DNA from: Nephromyces sp. MM_2019
Lineage: Eukaryota; Apicomplexa; Aconoidasida; Nephromycida
Length of the DNA stretch: 35,795 nt
NCBI GenBank assembly: GCA_015657535.1
Contig: JADHZB010001465.1
Location: 3,389 to 39,183 of the forward strand
Direction: 5' to 3'
Both the position numbers and the translations under genes were made by a program. Below, piece after piece: positions 32,870-35,795 of the stretch; the first letter of the stretch is position 1, and each line of letters opens with the position of its first letter. A model generated the notes under the pieces. It searched no databases, had not been told where the DNA came from, and worked only from the letters and a program-made list of their open reading frames with translations.

Positions 32870-35484
32870 CTACAAAACCCTATTCCTAATATCTTCCAGT
32901 TTCTTAAGTATTTCTGTGAGAGACTTTCTATCTAAATCTGAAGCTATATTTTTTTGAACTTGTAAAGGAAGCGAGACAAACTGTTCGCAAAGATCACCAT
33001 CCACGATATTCTGCAAGAACAAGAAAGAAAAAGTGGTAAGAACATATTCATCAGCAATGAAACAACCTAAAAATGGTAGGCACGGGTAAGAAATGCCAGT
33101 ACAACTACTAGCTGGAAAGATTCCCAGATGAAGAGGGGAAAAAATTCCCATATTTTTTCCAAATGAATAAATCAATAGAGGGACGAAAAATCAATCTATA
33201 AAGTTTCAGCAAACAGAAGATATACCCTAAAAATATAGCCAGCCAATAGACAATATCCAAATGAAAAACATGCGTGAAAAGCAACGGCAAAAAAACGTCA
33301 AATATATTAAAAGTGATAAAAAACTTGACAATTAGAATGGTATCTATAATAGAAAATGTAGTAAAACTACTGAAATATACTACCAAAAATGCGGAGCAGA
33401 AAAGATGAAGAAGCACAGCTACTAGGAAATAGGAGGATAAGCACTTTGAAAAACTGTAGAGGGGCAGTTAAAAGGTAGTTAGAGCTAGAAAAAAAGCAAA
33501 CTTTTTACAAAATGAAGAGGAATATGAAGAAGATGCAGAGCAACAAGGGGATGGAGAAGAAGAGGAAGAAGCGGAAGCAGAAAAAACATCAAGAAGAGGG
33601 AGCGGAACAATGAAAGAGAGAAGATTAAAAAAGGATATCGCGAACACTCGGCCTAAAGACAAAGCTTATAAGCTGAAGCTTCCAGAAGATAAAAAGTATT
33701 CAAAAGATGAGGAACGCATATAAAATCAAAGCAAGCAACATAACCATATACAGAGTAAAGACAGTGATTTTTCATTCAGAAATTCACAAAGTGGCATTAT
33801 AGTCTAAATCTAAGAAACTACAAACGAGAATAAAACGTAGAAGTAAGACTTCGCAGCTGGCCAAAAAGAATGTTTACAGAAAAAACAAAAAGAGCGAATG
33901 CAGTATAACCACAATATGATAACAAATGCAGAAGCAAAGAATGGCATATACACACATAAGCAGGGGTATGCTCACACAGATTTACATGGCAAAAAAACAC
34001 ATACATGGTACATGTATAGCACACACATACATATTTGTATAACACACACACAGGCACACATATATTCAGAGAAGAGAATGCATATAGTTGCCAAATATCC
34101 TGTGTGTACCTTGATAAAGAATATTACACCAATAAGCAGCTATTATAGAGTACATTCAAAAATTGCAGAGATAAAGGTATGGCAACCTAAGTTTGCTCCC
34201 TTATAGAAACAAAGAAAAAGTGCAGCAGCTTTACCGTATTTACACACATAACCCACACACATATGTCTTCACAAGTAAAACACGCAGCACAAACACAATG
34301 CACACATGTTTTCACACATTGACACACGCACACACGTACTGATGCACCCACACACCCACATATTAAGAAATGCTTTGCATACCTGGACAGGATGATAGTA
34401 TGATCTGAACATGATATGTTCTCTTCCACAAAGAGGGGGTTTTTCCATGCGCATTACCATTTCCAGATGATGGAAGAAATCCATCTTCAAAAGCAAACAT
34501 AAAAAAGGTGATTTAACTTGGAAAGAACCAGCAGAAAACGTCATTTAAGTCAATCAAAAGGGAGGTATTCGATTGAAAAAGATGTGAAAACAGTGCAATA
34601 CATCATTAAAGAGAATAAACCTTGTAAATACTCAATCTTCAAAGTGAAAATGCAAAAAACTATAAATCACATACCACACAAACACACACAAAAAAAGACA
34701 AAAAAAAACACAATTAAGCACACATACAAGTAAACACACAAACATACACAGCTTTAAAAGTTACATCAAGATATCAAACAAATTAATCTAAAGAAATCCA
34801 CAGGAACAAACCAAAGGAATTAATTGCAAGAATAGCTTAAGCTCATATTTCATTGAAGACATTTACAAACAAAAACATAAAAATGTACATACAGCAAAAG
34901 CGAAAAAAGAAGTTAGAACTACACAAGGGATACAAATTTTATGGCTTCTAAGCGTGTACGAGATCCGCCCATCTTCTTCGCACATATGTATTATAGAAAA
35001 GAAAAACATCGTCATTAAAAAGGATGAAATTCATCGCACACACGAGACGGTGTATATTCATTCCCACTCTCTCATAACAAGAACGCTGCAAGTGTTACAT
35101 GGGTTTAACCCTTTACTTGCTTCTCTTATTGAAGAGCACCTTAAATGGTAGCAAGCTTATCTCTCTTATTCCTACACTTTTACAGAAAAATGCCAAACAG
35201 TGCTCCTTTATCCACCAAATTCCTTCTAAATTACCGCAAATTCCGCTCTTATCACTGCAATTTCCACCAAATATTCCTCTCGTATCGATGCATTCTCCCT
35301 CATAAAAACCCCAAAATTATAACTCACACTTTCTTACCTCTTCCTTTGTAGAAAATGGGATGAAAACACCAATAGAGCCCAAAATAGTTGCATATACAAT
35401 AACCTCTGACCCTCCAGGAGTTAATACCGCCTTTTGCATGCTCATTACCGTGTCTCCAAGGTGAAACTGAGCAAGGTGCTCCAT
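32870..35484 (-). CDS. SF3B3: Splicing factor 3B subunit 3 (SF3b130/RSE1), C-terminal exons
   Basis: SF3B3 is a beta-propeller scaffold of the SF3b complex in the U2 snRNP, acting in branch-site recognition in the nucleus. Three exons are in the window: 35484-35338, 34484-34383 and 33010-32870, all phase 0, coding the last 129 residues. They read MEHLAQFHLGDTVMSMQKAV, PGGSEVIVYATILGSIGVFIPF, MDFFHHLEMVMR, PPLCGREHIMFRSYYHPVQ, IVDGDLCEQF and LDRKSLTEILKKLEDIRNR. These follow the human C terminus almost residue for residue (PPLCGRDHLSFRSYY, VIDGDLCEQF, KKLEDIRTR). Splice sites are good: acceptors ctctttcag, cttttgaag and gttcttgcag; donors gtaaga and gtatgc. The last exon ends in a stop at 32870. 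No upstream exon is visible in 35485-35795, so an intron of more than 311 bp runs off the window; the rest of a roughly 1,200-residue protein lies to the right. Confidence 0.97.
33515..34360. repeat. CA-rich and purine-rich tracts in SF3B3 intron 33011-34382
   Basis: On the plus strand 33952-34080 and 34245-34360 are dense in CA repeats and 33515-33590 is nearly all purine. In the transcript these are UG-rich tracts near the 5' splice site followed by a CU-rich tract. The ORFs across them (low-complexity Ser/Cys/Val proteins) are not genes. Confidence 0.7.
34675..34750. repeat. CA-rich tract in SF3B3 intron 34485-35337
   Basis: Imperfect CA and A-rich repeats on the plus strand, UG and U-rich in the transcript, in the intron between the first two SF3B3 exons seen here. 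Confidence 0.6.
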
Positions 35485-35795
35485 CTGAAAGAGCATAAAC
35501 AAGTCAAATTCTATGCAAAACGAACATCTCAATCACAATCTTTAAGTATACAAAAAGATGCCAAACAAAACGTCTATAAAGTCATAAGAGAGAAACACAC
35601 AAAACATTCCCCCCTCATATCAGCCTTGTGCGTGAAGTACACTTGCAAAATCTCTCTGCTGAATCACACACAACCACCCAAGCAAACCATCCACCCAAAG
35701 CAATCCCATAATCTGCCCCTCAAGAGAATAAAACCACTCCCCCACCCCAAGTGCCATCACCAAACTCCCTAACAAAACACAAAAGCACCTCACCA

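Noticed and set aside
33468..33662. Minus-strand ORF with a Ser/Cys-rich tail
   Set aside because: It is a low-complexity translation of the CU-rich tract in an SF3B3 intron.

Overview
The window is nuclear DNA of an intron-rich, AT-rich eukaryote. No bacterial-style gene packing is present. Genes are built from short exons with GT...AG introns of about 90 bp to 1.4 kb, and the track of long ORFs largely misses them. I rebuilt the genes by hand, requiring splice sites, reading phase and family motifs to agree. A protist is likely, and an apicomplexan or other alveolate is my best guess. That guess rests on composition, intron style and low-complexity proteins rather than on any diagnostic gene.

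Layout: (1) 1-5027, minus strand: a large FG-repeat nucleoporin-like protein, cut by the window edge. (2) 5028-10539: a gap with no gene I can support, carrying several tandem repeats including a 25-bp minisatellite. (3) 10540-13839, plus strand: a six-exon gene for an organellar ribosome-binding factor A (RbfA). (4) 14102-15802, minus strand: a tentative three-exon gene for a small basic protein. (5) 16317-17727, plus strand: a six-exon coiled-coil protein. (6) 18932 to at least 32044, minus strand: a gene of at least 17 exons for a patatin-like phospholipase. Its AT-rich introns make 19-32 kb look empty. (7) 32870-35484, minus strand: the last three exons of splicing factor SF3B3, cut at the right edge.

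The genes do not form one pathway. The window is a mixed housekeeping neighbourhood: nuclear pore, spliceosome, organelle ribosome assembly and lipid hydrolysis. The outer genes (nucleoporin, SF3B3) have introns full of UG-rich and CU-rich tracts in the transcript, while the central genes have AT-rich introns. The points most worth checking are the patatin enzyme, which lacks the usual oxyanion-hole arginine and has a long unrecognised N-terminal half, and a possible membrane-binding helix at the start of the nucleoporin.
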